64,000 nt of DNA from an uncultured Collinsella sp. (GTDB taxonomy: Bacteria; Actinomycetota; Coriobacteriia; Coriobacteriales; Coriobacteriaceae): assembly GCA_902497065.1 (NCBI GenBank), contig CABVDH010000005.1:34407-98406 (forward strand), in the 5' to 3' direction. Position 1 is the stretch's first letter. Every line of letters starts with the position of its first letter. The translations under genes and the position numbers were made by a program. Below are positions 15,001 through 28,635 of the stretch, in pieces. The notes under the pieces were generated by a model. It did not search any database, was not told where the DNA came from, and saw only the letters and a list, made by a program, of their open reading frames with translations.

Positions 15001-18000
15001 TGGCCTGGACCTTATCAAAAACCAGCGCCGCAACGCCGCCCGCCTGTCCTACATCCTTATTGCATTCACCGTCGTCGAGCTTTTGGTCGACGTGATGCTC
15101 CAGGGTATCGGGCTCTTCTTGCTTCGTCCCGCTATTCAGCTCGGTATCCTCATCGCGCTTTCGGCAACCGTCGACCCTACGCTTCGCCAGGAGCGCGAAC
15201 TGCAGCGCCGCCTACAGGAGATGCTCGACCGCGACGCCGCCGCCGAGGGCATGCTCGGCCGCGATGAAACCGGCGAGGGCTACATCAAACTTAACTACTT
15301 CAACCTGTTCTGGGTATTCCTCGTCTGCTGCGTGCTCGGCCTGATCGCCGAGGACATCTGGCACATGACGGTCGACGACCCAGGCGTCTACCAGGACCGC
15401 GCCGGCATGCTGTTTGGTCCCTTCAGCCCCATCTATGGCTTTGGCGCCGTACTCATGACCATGGTGCTCAACCGCTTCTATAAAAAGAACCCCATCATCA
15501 TTTTCCTGGTAAGCGCTGTGCTCGGCGCGAGCTTTGAGGTGTTCGTGGGCTGGTTTATGCAGACCTCATTTGGCGTGGTCTCGTGGAGCTACTCGCACAT
15601 GAAGCTGTTCGGCATGCCCGACCCACTCGCCGTCCTTACGGGCGGACGCACCTGCACGGGCTTTGCCTGCCTGTGGGGCCTGGGTGGCCTTATCTGGATC
15701 AAGCTGCTGCTGCCGAGGTTGCTCAAGCTCATCAACATGATTCCGTGGAAGAGTCGCTACTCGGCTACCGTCATCTTTACCGTCATTATGCTGGTCGACG
15801 GCGTCATGACGCTACAGTCGCTCGACTACTGGTACCAGCGCGTCAACGGCACGGAGCCGGATATTCCCGTCGCGCAGTTCTACGGCAAGTATTTCGATAA
15901 CGATTACATGGAGAACCGCTTCCAGAGCATGACCATGAGCCCCAAGGATGCGACGCGCGTGTAGCGCCATGCAATGCCGAGATTTTCCAACACACCGAAA
16001 AGCCCACTGGTAGACTGATGAACTGCCAGTGGGCTTTTTGTTGGCGAGTGCTGCTGCCGGCCTTACGCCTCGCGCTCGACCTCGCTCACACACTCATTTT
16101 TGATGGTACCGACGAGCGCCTGCAGTGCGTCGACCACATGTGGGCGAATGTCTCCGCCGATGAGTACGAGCATGATGTCGTCGCCCACGGCAAGCTCGCC
16201 GCTCGCCAGCCACACGCGCACATAGCCGATACCCGGCATCGCGCGCGTTGCCTCGATGGCGGCCTGCACCTTTTCGGCATCGAAGCCGAACACCATGCCG
16301 CCCACCTTATGTCCAGGCGCCACACCATTTGTCTCGATCCCACGCACCTCGGACTTAGGCGTCGCACGCACCACGCCGTTGTGTGTCAGGTACATCCCAC
16401 AATCAGCCGCCGAAGCATCGGCCTTGGCTTCGCGCAGCCAAGCATCAACCGAAGGCATCGATTTGCCGTTCTCAAGCATCATTTCTCCTTTTGATTTCCA
16501 GGGTAGTCTTTTTGGGACGGGGCTCCCGGACACTTTATTCCTCGACCGGCGTGAGCACCATGACAGCGCGCGTATTGCTAAATGACAGCGAGCGACAGGT
16601 CACGAGCGTCACGACCTTCGTTGCCGAGGCGGCGCGGTCGCCTGCATCGCTCGCCACCGCCGAGGCGCCGTCGAGCATCTCGGACAGGTAATTCTTCAGT
16701 CCGTCATCGCCCTCAAAGTTGGGCGTGCGCGCCTTGGCATACGTGTCCTCGACCACCTTGGTCGCCAGCGGGCGCAACTTATACGTCGCATCACGCGTGA
16801 TGTAGTACACGTATTCCATGCTGTCGAACGTCGCCTGATCGGTCGTATCCGAAATCACGTTGAACATCGAACCGTCGTTCATATGATGACCGTAAATCGT
16901 GGTCTGCTGATCCACCATGCCCGGCGCGTTGTCGTCGCTATCCAGGAAGATGGCTCCCGAGGCATTGGCCGTACCGTCGAACAGCGTGTTGAGGTACTTG
17001 GAGTTGTTGTTGGTCTGCACCACGGGGTAGTTGATGTTGGTGCCGGGCGCGTAAATCCAACCCACAACCTCGGGATTTGTCTGGGCCAGCGCATTGAAGT
17101 CGACAATTGGCACGCCACTGGCGTCCTTGTCGCTCACATATTGCTTTTCGATTTTTTGATACGACTCGCTCGCCTGCTTGTAGCCAATCTGCGCGTTGAT
17201 AAAGATGGCGGCCGCAGCAACGATCAGGCCAATGCCGATGATGATGAGCAGAATGGGAATGACGGAGCGGCGCTTTTTGCGCGGCGGCTCGGTATAGCTC
17301 GATGGCGCGGTATGCGCCGAAGAGCGAGGTGACTTCTTGGCCGTACTGTATGACGAAGGGCGATATGCAGCAGGCGTATCCTGACGGCGATGCTTCGCCG
17401 GCGTCACGGGGCGCGGCGCGCGCGGCTGTTGAGGAGAGGATGTCCGACCCTGCTGCGGCGCGCGGGCTGCTCCCGACTTGGCTGGATCGGAAATCCGAGA
17501 AGCCGAAAAACGCTTTCCCTGATAGTCGGACATGGCTCTCCTTATGCTGTAAATGGACTGGCAGAGCGCTTAGGCGTCAGCCATCTCCTGCTTCATCTTC
17601 TCGATAACCTTGCGGTACTCGGGGTCGCAGGCGCCCAGGATCTGCGTGGCGTAAATGGCAGCGTTCTTGGCACCGTTGATGGCCACACAGGCCACGGGCA
17701 CGCCCGAAGGCATCTGCACCATCGACAGCAGCGAATCCATACCGCCCAGGTCACTCGTCTTCATAGGCACGCCGATAACCGGCAGCGGCGTAAAGGCAGC
17801 CACGACACCACCCAGGTGAGCGGCCTTGCCAGCGGCGGCGATAATCACTTTGATACCGCGATCGGCGGCAGTCGAAGCCCACTCGTGGACCTTCGCCGGC
17901 GTGCGATGTGCGCTCGCAATGACGAGCTCATAGGGCACACCGAGCTCCTCGAGCTCGGCGGTGCAACCTTCCATAACGCCCAGATCGGACTTGGAGCCCA

Positions 18001-21000
18001 TGATGATCCCGACAACCGGCTTCTGATCTGCCATAAACAAAGACCTCCTGTTGAGAGCGGTGACGCGGCGAATCCGCGACCCTTAACTACTGAGAGTAGT
18101 ATAGCTGCTCCCGTCCCTGCGGTCTTTGTGGCGCTTCGCGGGCGGGCCAGGCTTTATCTTCACTCCGGTTGCTTCGCAAAGTCGTTCAGATAAAGCCTGG
18201 CCCGCCCGCAAAGCACCCCTCGACCTACCGGGGATTGCTATGACGTACGTTGGCTGAAATAATAAAGCAATGCCCGCCGTCCTTGACGGAGCGGCGGGCA
18301 CGTTTGCTTAGTTGTCGCTGGGACTACTCAGCCTTATTACGACGGTGGAAGAAGGCACCGATCGCGGCGATGATGGCTCCAAGGCCACCGATGGTCGCGA
18401 CGGTTGCCGCCGTTTGGTCGCCAGTATTGGGGATCGCCGAACCGTTCTTTTTGCCGCTCTGGGCCTTGTCGCCTGCGGGCTTGCCCGCCTGGCCGCCGCC
18501 GTTCGAGCCGTTGCCGGAACCCTGGTTGCCCGAGCCGCCCTGGTTGCCGGAGTCGGCATCCTTAAGGCCCTCGATGGCCAGCTTGAGCTGGTCATAGGCC
18601 GCCTGGAGCTGGGCGTCGGAAGCATTCTCATCACCCAAGACATCCTCGGCGTAGGTAATGGCATCCGTCAGGGCCTTGACAGACTCGGCCGTCTTTCCCT
18701 TGGTGTCAGTCTCCTTCGCCTGCTTGACCAAGGCCTTGAGCTGCTTCTTGGTCGGGTTCTCGACCGGGGTCACCGGAGTCTTCTCAAGCGCGTCGCGAGC
18801 ACTCTCGAGTGCCTTGAGTGCCTGGTCGACCTCGTCCTGCGTGGCGTTCTCGTCGCTCAGGATGGCGCGGGCGCTCGCCAAGGCATTCTGGAACGCGGTC
18901 CAGGAAGCCTCGGTGTAGTCGCTGGCCTTAAGGTCGCCGGCTGCAACCTCGGCATCAACCTTTTCAATCGCGGCAGTGAGGTCGTCCTTCGCCACCGGAT
19001 TGGGAACGGCCGTACCGTAGAACTTGAGCTCCGCCATGCTGCAGTAGGCGTCAACGCTGCCACCGCCGGCGTGGAGCACCTTGACGGTCACGTAGCGACC
19101 GCGCGCGGCACCAAAGCTCATCTGCTTCCAGTCGCCACGGTCGGTGAGCACGCGGCCGTCGTTGTCGAAGGTAAACGTACCCATCGACGTGGCGGTGCCC
19201 ATCTCATAACCGTCGGCAGTGTCGGAGACCAGCACCTCGGCCTCAAAGATATCGCCGTTCATGCCGCCGTCCTGGCGCGGCAGGAACGTGACGTCGGTGA
19301 GATCGTAGTCGCGGCCCAGGTCGACGGTCAGGTGCTGGGGCATACCGGTCTTATTAGCATAGTCGCTGTGCCAGAGCGTCTGCTCATCGCCGTCAAGAGC
19401 GTTGACGGCGTTGCTGCCCTCATAGTCGGCCTCGCTCGAGAAGCCGGTCACCTTGACGTTCTCGCGGTTCTCGGGCGTGTTGATGAGGCTCTTCTCATCG
19501 ACGGGGCGCATCTTGAGGCCGTCGATTGCCTGCTCGATCTTGGCCGTGGCGTCTGCGACATCCTTCTTGCTATAGCTGCCCTGGCCGCCATCGAGGAGCT
19601 TCTGAGCCGCCTCGACCGCAGCGGTGAGGGCTGCATAGGAATCCTTGGTGTAGACGGACTCGCTGTAGCCCGCGGCCTTGGAAAGCGCTGCCATGAGCGC
19701 AGAGGTGTCGACACCAGCCTTGACCTCGACCCCATAGGATGCGGTCCTGGAGGGATCGAGCACCGACGCCACCGTGATCGTTGCCTTGCCGGCCTTGTTG
19801 GCGCGCAGGTAGTAGCTCACGCTATCGCCGGCCTGGACAGCGGAGACACTCACCACAGAAGGATCGGAGCTCTCGACCGTCACATAGGGGTAGCCGGCGC
19901 TCTCGGGCGTGGCCTTGGCGTCGACGAGCGTCACATCGCCCTCGAAGAACTCGGTCTGGTTCTTGCCCAGTTCGACACCCTCGATGGCCTCGACACCCTG
20001 TGTGTAGTTGAAGTTGATCTCGCGCAGCGTGAGCATCTGGTCACCCAATGCCTCAAGCGGCGTGATCTCGACCTTGGTCGCCTTCTTGCCCTTGTTCTCG
20101 GCAGAGAGGCCAAAGGCGTAGCGAGCCTGATAGGAATCAAAGCTTCCGCCCGAGAACTCCTGGGTCGAGCCGTCCTCGAACGTCACGACGGACTTAATCT
20201 TCTGCACGGTGCCGTTGCCACCGTTGCGGTTAACGACCTCGACGCTATCGAGTTTCGACGGCGTCTTGAAGGCGAACGTCATCGTGGCGGGCAGCTTGAC
20301 GTAGGTCGGCATCTTGCCGTCGATCCAGTTGGGCCCATAGTTCCACAGGAACTCGAAGTCGTTGCCGCCCTCATTGTTGTCGAACAGTCCGTCATAGCTC
20401 TTCTGCTGGATGAGCTTCTCGACGTTGGTGCCGTCGTCGGTGGGGAGCTCGTCGTTGGTCATCGTGATGTCAAAGGCGTCGCGGCCGTACTCGGACTTGG
20501 TGGGCTGCGGGACACTGGGCATCGTCACGGTGCCATCACTCACGAACTCGAGCGCGTCGCACGCCGGGCCGACGAGCCAAGACGTCGAGGGCAGCTCGAC
20601 CTTGCCGGCCGTCTTAGCCTTGAGTTTGAAGCTCGCGACCACACCAGTACTGTTGAAGAGCTTAGCGTCGCCGCGGTTGGCGAAGGCCAGGTTGATGGTC
20701 TGGTGGCCATCCGTGAACTGCACTTTCTCGCGCGAGAGGTTCTCCATGCCCGCCGTCGACGCATCCTGCGCGATGCTCTCGGAGACATACTCAAACTGGT
20801 CGCTGTTGAAGTTGACGAGCGCACCGAGCGCGTTGATGTTCTCGGCATCGGTGGCGTAGACGTCGACCGTGATCTCGTCGCCGGCCTCGACCTCCATCTT
20901 GCTCGGGATCACCGCGAGGGTGCCAGCAGCCTTGCCCTTTTGCTTGGTGCCGCCGTCGAGCGCCGCCATGGTGAAGGAGTAGTCGTACACGTCGTAGACG

Positions 21001-24000
21001 CCGTTGCCGTTGAGGTCGGCGAAGTGGGCGCGGATCTGGGAGTCGAACGTCGAGGTGTCGGGCTCGCGGTTCTCAAGACCCAGGTAATTCTTCATGTTGG
21101 AGTAGTCGCCGTCGGAGACCGTGGCCTTGTTGAGGTTGGAGCCCACAGCGAAGCCGTCCGTGCCGTCGGTCTTGTAGATGGCGATCTCGGAGGCGGAGAA
21201 GAAGTTGCCCACGGACGCGAGCGGCGTCATACGCACGTAGCGCGCGGCCACGGCGCCGTCGAACGCCACCGTCTTGCAAGCGGCGGAGCGATCCCAGTCG
21301 ACCTCCTGCGTCGTCCAATGCACGCCATCGAGGCTCGTCTCGATGCGCATCTTGGTCACAGTGCCGTTACCGGCATCATCGCGCGGATAGTACTCGAGCT
21401 TGTCGAGCTTGTAAGCGCGACCGTAGTCAACGGTAAGCGCCTTGCCCAGATCGTTGCCACCGGAGTGGAAACCGCCGTCGCCCGACTGGAACTCATGGTC
21501 GAAGGCGAGTTCGGCCTTATGGCTACCGTAGAGCGAGCCCTCCCAAGTGATTTCCTCGGCCTCAGGCACGTTCCGCCACGGGTCGAGCGCAGAGTTCGCC
21601 TCAAGCACGTCGCTCCATGCGGAGTAGCCATCGGCGTTGCGCGAACGAATCTGGTAGGTATGCTTGCTGTTGTAGGCAAGATCGGTATGCGTGAATTCTG
21701 CCGCATCGCCCACGGCGAACACAGTGCCGTCGACCTTAAGGTCGTAGGAGGTAGCACCATCGACCTTCCCCCAAGTGAGCTTAATGCTCGTGGGGGTCGT
21801 GGCGTCCTCGGGGGCAGCAAAGTTCGCGGGTGCGGAGAGGTTCTCGTTGAAGCGGTCGGCCGCGAGCGTGGCATCGGCGTTCACGAAATCGCCCAGTTCG
21901 AGCGTCTGCGCTGCCGTGGCGACATCGGTCTTCGCGAACTTGACGTAGACCTTGGGATTCGTGGTGATCTTGGTGTTGTTGAAGCTCTCGCCCTGCTCGG
22001 CCTCGGTGCTGCCTGCGTCGCTACCGTAGTGGTTGAGGTTGGGGGTCTCGTTGTAGAAGTAGACCGCCTGGCCGGCCTCGGGGGTCGCGGCGTCAAAGGC
22101 CTCCTGCGAGTCGACCTCAACCACGTTGAGCGCGGATCCGCCGTTCTTGGCGGAGACGCTCGTGGGCTTGGCGGAGACGTTGGCCACAAAGGTCGTGGTG
22201 CGGTTGGAGTCGTAGCCGCTGTAGCCGCCCCGCGATGTCTCGGCGGTAAAGGTCGCCGTGCCGCCCACCACGCTCGACTTATAGACGGTGCTCACATGCT
22301 CACCGTAGGAAATATTGTCGATTGTGCCGTAGGAATCGTCCTCGGTCGTGTTGTTCTCGATGGAGGAGCCGTCATCCTCGTACTGCGTAAAGCTGCCCTC
22401 ACCCTCGGTGGCGAAGAACTCGACGATACGCTGGCTGCGATTGGTGCCCTTGGTGTTGGTCTCGGTCACGGCCTCGGGGTTGTTGTTCTCGGCGTACATC
22501 GGCACGATGGCGTTTGCCTTAACAAAGAGTGGCAGCTTCCAAAGCGGAGCCTCGTAGTTGTTGAGGACCTGACCGCCGCGGTACTGCTTGCCCGAGAAGT
22601 AGTCAATCCAGATGGTGGGATTCTCGTCGGTACCGTAGTTGGGCAGGTAGATACCGTTGCGGACATCGTTGCCGTTCTCATCTGCCTGGGTATCCTGATA
22701 CACCGGTGCCACCAGGAAGTTCTCACCGAACATGTACTGGTACTGCGTCGAGGTGCTTGCGGCGTACTCGGAGTTGTCGGAAAGCAGCATGGCGCGGATC
22801 ATGGGAAGGCCGGTATCGCCGTTGCCCGTGTCGATGTTGGCCGCCGAGGCCGCGCTCGTGTAGATATAGGGCATGAGTTGTGCTTTGAGCTTGAGATAGA
22901 AGCGCGAGATGCCCGTATAGGGATCGCCGTGCGTCATGGGCGACTTGCGGTAGGTGCCCCAACCGTCCATGTCAAGCATAGAGGGCGTGAATGTCTTCCA
23001 CTGGTAGTCGCGAGCGGAGATGATGGGATCGCCACCAAAGATGCCGTCCATATCGGAGCCGATGTTGGGGTTGCCCGAGAGGCTCTGGCCGATATACGTG
23101 GGGATATGGAAGCGAATGTACTCCCAGTTACCGCCGTACTGGTCGCCGGTCCAGATGCCGCCAAAGCGCTGCGTGCCGGCCCAGCCGTCAAGCGTGATGA
23201 TGTTGGGGCGTTTGTTGGCGCCGGTGGTCACGGTGTCATAGGCCGTCTTGATGCCGTTGAGGCCAAAGGAGTAGCCGGAGCCGACCCAAGCGACGTCGGT
23301 CTTGAGCGTGGTGATGCCACCAGTCTTGACCTCAGAATCGAAATCGCGCAGCAGATGCCACGGGGTCTCGGAGTTGCTATCGGGCTCGAGGTTCGACTGG
23401 GTCCAGAGACCGGTGCTCACGCCCTTGGAGTTGGCATACTCGGTGAACTTCTTAAGATTGTCGACGTTGGCGCGCACGGCGTTGAGGCGCTCGGCAGAAC
23501 TCGTTCCGTCGGAGTTGACGCCGCCGGTCTTGTAGTAACCGTTCTGGCCGTAGCCAGCACCGTAACCGTCGTTCGGCAGGAACCAGCCGAGCGGCATGTC
23601 GTTGTCCTCGTAGTCATCGATAACCTGTCGGGCGGAGAACTGGCGGTCGAAATCGGTCGCCTTCATGTTCTCGGTATCAACCGTAGGGCCCTCACCGTTG
23701 AGCGTCTCGGCCGCAAGCGTGCCGTCGAGCTTGTAGCCCGTCGACATGCCGGACTCGTATTTAACGTCGCCCTTCTCACTCGAGGACTTGCTGCCCTTGG
23801 TCTCCCACTTCTTCTGACCCGAGGTCGTTGACCAGCCATCACGGTTATAGGCATTAAGATGACCCAGGTAGAAACCGTACTCGGGCAGCAGCACCGGATT
23901 GCCGGTCACCTTGTAGTAGTCCTGCAGCATCTCGGTTGCCACGTTCGAGGCGCCCTCGTTGGTCGCCACGAAGTAATAGGCATCAAACTCATTCTCGTTG

Positions 24001-27000
24001 TGCAAAGTCGTGACCGTCGATGAGTCCGTGGAACCGAAGTCGTAGGAACCCTCTGCAAACGTGTTTCGGAGCACGCCGTAGCCGTCGCTCGTCCAATAGA
24101 ACGGGTTGGGCGAGGCAACGCCGCCATCGGTCCAGTTGTTAGTGTTGGAGATGGCGATGGTCTGGTTGGTGTGCAGGAAGCGGCCGTTCTGGGTGCCGCC
24201 GCCAAAGAAGTTCTCGGACTTCTCCTTGGCGAGCGTCTGGACGGTACCCTTCTTATCAAGGTCGAGGGGCGCGGACTCAGAAACCACGCCACGGTCGCCT
24301 GACTTGATACTCATCTTGCCAGTCGCCTTGTCCAGGATCACGGTCGCCTTTCCGCCGGTGATCTCGATAGCGTCGCCCTTGTCGGCAACCGTCGCACTCG
24401 GCTTGCTGTAGGCGTCCGAAGTATCGGGCTGAGCCTGGATCTTAGCCGTGTGGGACTTACTGCGCGGCGTGGCGTACTCGGAAAACTCACCCTTGGGGTC
24501 GACGTTATAGCGGAAAATACCGTCCTCGAGGAACGTAATACGGCCCTTGATGCCGTCAGCGAAATCGATGTCGACGACGTTCGAGGCAGACTGAGACACG
24601 GTAGCTGAGTCGACGCCCTTGAGTGGCGTGGCAATCGCCTGCTGGGGATTGGCAAACACGAGCGTCGCTGCAGTGGCAACGAGGACCGCGCTTCCCTTCA
24701 CCCACCGTTTCGTAAAAATGGAATTCCTACGCACCTGGACTCCTTCCCTCCGACATGCGGAAACGTCGCGGACGCACGCCCTGCAGCATGGGCGAACGCA
24801 TCAAACGGGGGGTGTTCGGTACATTCCGCGCAGTGGTCCCACCCGTTACCAAGGGGTCAACTGGTAGTAACCAGATATCCACCTATTAGGTTAAATCAGC
24901 ATACGGGAGCAGTTACGCAACCAAGTTCGGAATTCTCCCAGCGGTATTAAAATGATCGTCAATGGCAAGGTGGGCTAAATAAGCCATACCAATTGGTTCT
25001 TCAGTCAAATATCAATTAAGCAAAAATGTACTGTTTATCTGGTATCACACAGACCGTACCTTTCTCTCGGGAACTGGGCTTCGCGAAGTTTCCCGAGAGA
25101 AAGGCTCAGCCGCCACCCTGCGACCTGCCGGGGATTGCTATGACGTACGTTGGCTGAAATATTAACGTGGGCTCTGTCGTTCATTCGAACGACAGAGCCC
25201 ACACTCATTTTCTATTCAGCCCTAGTCATCGCGCAAAGCCCCTTCGGCAGCACGCGGTGAAGCCAAGTCACCGCAGGCCGGGGCGGGAGGCGGACCTTTC
25301 TCTCGGAAAACTTCGCGAAGCCCAGTTTCCGAGAGAAAGTGTCCGGCTGCCGCCCCGGCCGGCCAGGTCAACTACACCGTGTGCTGCGGCAGGTCCTGCA
25401 GGGCAATGACGTCCATGCCCATGTCGTTGGCGCTGCCGTGACCCTGCTGGTCCTCGCGCACCGCCTCGATGGCGCTCACGTAGGTGTTGGCGGCAGACAT
25501 CGCGGTCACGCAGGTCACGCCGCGGCGCACGGCCTCGGTACGTAGCAGGTAGCCATCGCCACGCGAACCAGGGCCGTACGGTGTGTTGATGATTACCGCA
25601 ATCTTGCCATCGGCGATGAGGTCGCCGATGTTGGGGCGCTCGCCGTCGTGCGGGCCGCTAATCTTCTCCACGACCTCGCACGTCACGTTGCCGCCGCGCA
25701 GCACGCGCGCCGTACCCTCGGTGGAGCAGATGTCAAAGCCCAGATAGCGCAGGATACGGGCGACCGAAAGGATATGACGCTTGTCGCGGTCGCACACGCT
25801 AATGAACACCTTACCGGCGCTCGGGTCGGGCAGCTTGTAGTCAATCGCCAGCTGCGTCTTGGCGTATGCCTCGGGATAGCTCTTGGCGATACCCATGACC
25901 TCGCCCGTCGACTTCATCTCGGGCCCCAGGATAACGTCAGCGCCCGGGAAACGGCCCCAGGGCATAACGGCTTCCTTCATGCAGAACCAGTCCAGCTGGC
26001 GCTCGTCGCTCGGCAGGCCCAGGCTCGCGATGGAATCGCCCGCCATGATACGCGCCGCGCACTTGGCCAGCGGCACGCCGGTGGCCTTGGAGATAAACGG
26101 CACGGTGCGGCTGGCACGCGGGTTGGCCTCGATCACGTAGACGGTCTCGCCCTTGATGGCGTACTGCACGTTGACCAGGCCGCGTACGCCCAGCGCCATC
26201 GCGATGCGGCGCGTGGTCTCGCGAAGCTTTGCCTGCAGGCTCTCGCTAAAGCTGAACGGCGGGATGCAGGTCGCAGAGTCGCCGGAGTGAATACCGGCCT
26301 CCTCGATATGCTCCAGAATGCCGCCGATGTAGACCTCTTCGCCATCGCACAAGGCGTCGACATCGGACTCGATCGCACCCTCCAGGAAGCGGTCCAGATA
26401 CACCGGGTAGTCGGGGCTAATGCGCGCGGCCTCGGCCATGTAATCGCGCAGATGCTCGGCATCGTAGGCGATCATCATGCCGCGGCCGCCCAGCACGTAG
26501 CTCGGACGCACCAGCAGCGGGTAGCCGATATGCGCGGCCACGGCCTCGGCCTCCTCAAACGAGGTTGCCTGGCCCGCCGGCGGGTACATGATGCCCAGCT
26601 TGTCGAGCAGAGCAGCGAAGCGCTCGCGGTCCTCGGCAAAGTCGATGGCATCGGGCTTGGTGCCCATGATGTTGACGCCACTCTCCTCGAGCATGCGCGC
26701 CAGCTTAAGCGGGGTCTGGCCGCCGAGCGTCACCACGACGCCATCGGGGCGCTCAACATCGATAACGTCCATGACGTCCTCGTAGGTGAGCGGCTCAAAG
26801 TAAAGGCGGTCGGACGTGTCGTAGTCGGTCGAGACGGTCTCGGGGTTGCAGTTGACCATGATGGTCTCAAAGCCGCGGGCCGCCAGCGCGTAGCTCGCGT
26901 GCACGCAGCAGTAATCGAACTCGATACCCTGTCCAATGCGGTTGGGGCCGGCGCCCAGGATCATCGCCTTGGGCTTGTCCGCCGGCGTGGTCTCGTCGGG

Positions 27001-28513
27001 AGCCACGCACTTCTTGGCATCCGGGCTCGTGCGGTAGATGTTCTCGTACGTCTTGTAGTGGTACTCCGTGGCGCTCGAGAACTCCGCAGCGCAGGTATCG
27101 ACCGTCTTCATGCTGGGAACCACGCCCAGGCCCTTGCGATAGGCGCGCACAAAGCGCTCGTCCGAGCTGGTCAGCGCGGCGATCTCGGCGTCGCTCGTGC
27201 CGTACTGTTTGAGCAGGCGCATCGCGTCGGCGTCGATATCCTCCACACGCAGGCCGCGGATGCTCTCCTGGACCTGCACCATGTCATTGATACGGTTGAG
27301 GTACCACGGATCGATACCGCAGATGGCATGGATGCGAGCGATGTCCCAGCCACGGCGCAGGGCCTCGACCACAAAGAAGATGCGGTGCTCGGTCGGCGTT
27401 GCCACGGCTTGAGCGAGCTCATCGTCGCTCAGTTTGTCGGCACCTTCCTTGCCACCGGCACAAATGCCCTGATGCCCGTCCTCCAGCGAACGCATGGCCT
27501 TGCCAAAGGCCTCCTCAAAGGTGCGGCCGATCGCCATGATCTCGCCCACGGCCTTCATGCGCGTGGTGAGCGTAGGATCAGTGCCCTTGAACTTCTCGAA
27601 GGCAAAGCGCGGCACCTTGACGACGCAGTAGTCAATCGTGGGTTCAAAGCAGGCGGGTGTAGCCTTGGTGATGTCGTTGACGATCTCGTCGAGCGTGTAG
27701 CCCACGGCAAGGCGCGCGGCGGCCTTGGCGATGGGGAAACCCGTGGCCTTGGAGGCCAGCGCGGACGAACGGCTCACGCGCGGGTTCATCTCGATGACGA
27801 TCAGGCGGCCGGTGTTGGGGTTCACGGCAAACTGCACGTTGGAGCCGCCAGTCTCGACGCCGATCTTCTCCAGAATGGCGAGCGAGGCCACGCGCATGCG
27901 CTGATACTCAAGGTCGGAGAGGGTCTGCGCCGGTGCCACGGTGATGGAGTCGCCGGTATGCACGCCCATGGGGTCGAGGTTCTCGATGGAGCACACGATG
28001 ATGCCGTTGCCGGCGTGGTCACGCATGACCTCCATCTCATACTCTTTCCAGCCCTCGATGGACTCCTCGACCAGCACCTCGTGGGCAGGCGAGAGCTCGA
28101 GGCCCTGGCTCACGATGGAGACGAGCTCCTCGTGAGTATGAGCGATGCCGCCACCGGCGCCGCCGAGGGTAAAGCTCGGGCGCAGTACGCAGGGATAGCC
28201 CACGCGCTCGGCGATGGCCTCGGCGTCGGCCACGCTGTAGGCATAGCCCGAGCGCGCGACCTCCAGGCCAATCTCGGCCATGGCCTCGTTAAAGAGTTTG
28301 CGGTCCTCGCCGCGCTCGATAGCGGCCAGGTCGCAGCCGATCATCTCGACGCCGTACTTGTCGAGCGTGCCGTCCTTTGCCAGTTCGACGGCGGCGTTCA
28401 GACCAGTCTGGCCGCCCAGCGTGGGCAGCAGCGCGTCCGGGCGCTCTTTCTTGATTACGCGCTCGATAAACTCGGCGGTGATGGGCTCGACATAGGTGCG
28501 GTCGGCCAAGCCC

Positions 28514-28545
<32 letters not shown>

Positions 28546-28600
28546 AACCAGGATGACCTCAAAGCCGTCCTCCTTGAGCACCTTGCAGGCCTGGGCGCCG

Positions 28601-28635
<35 letters not shown>
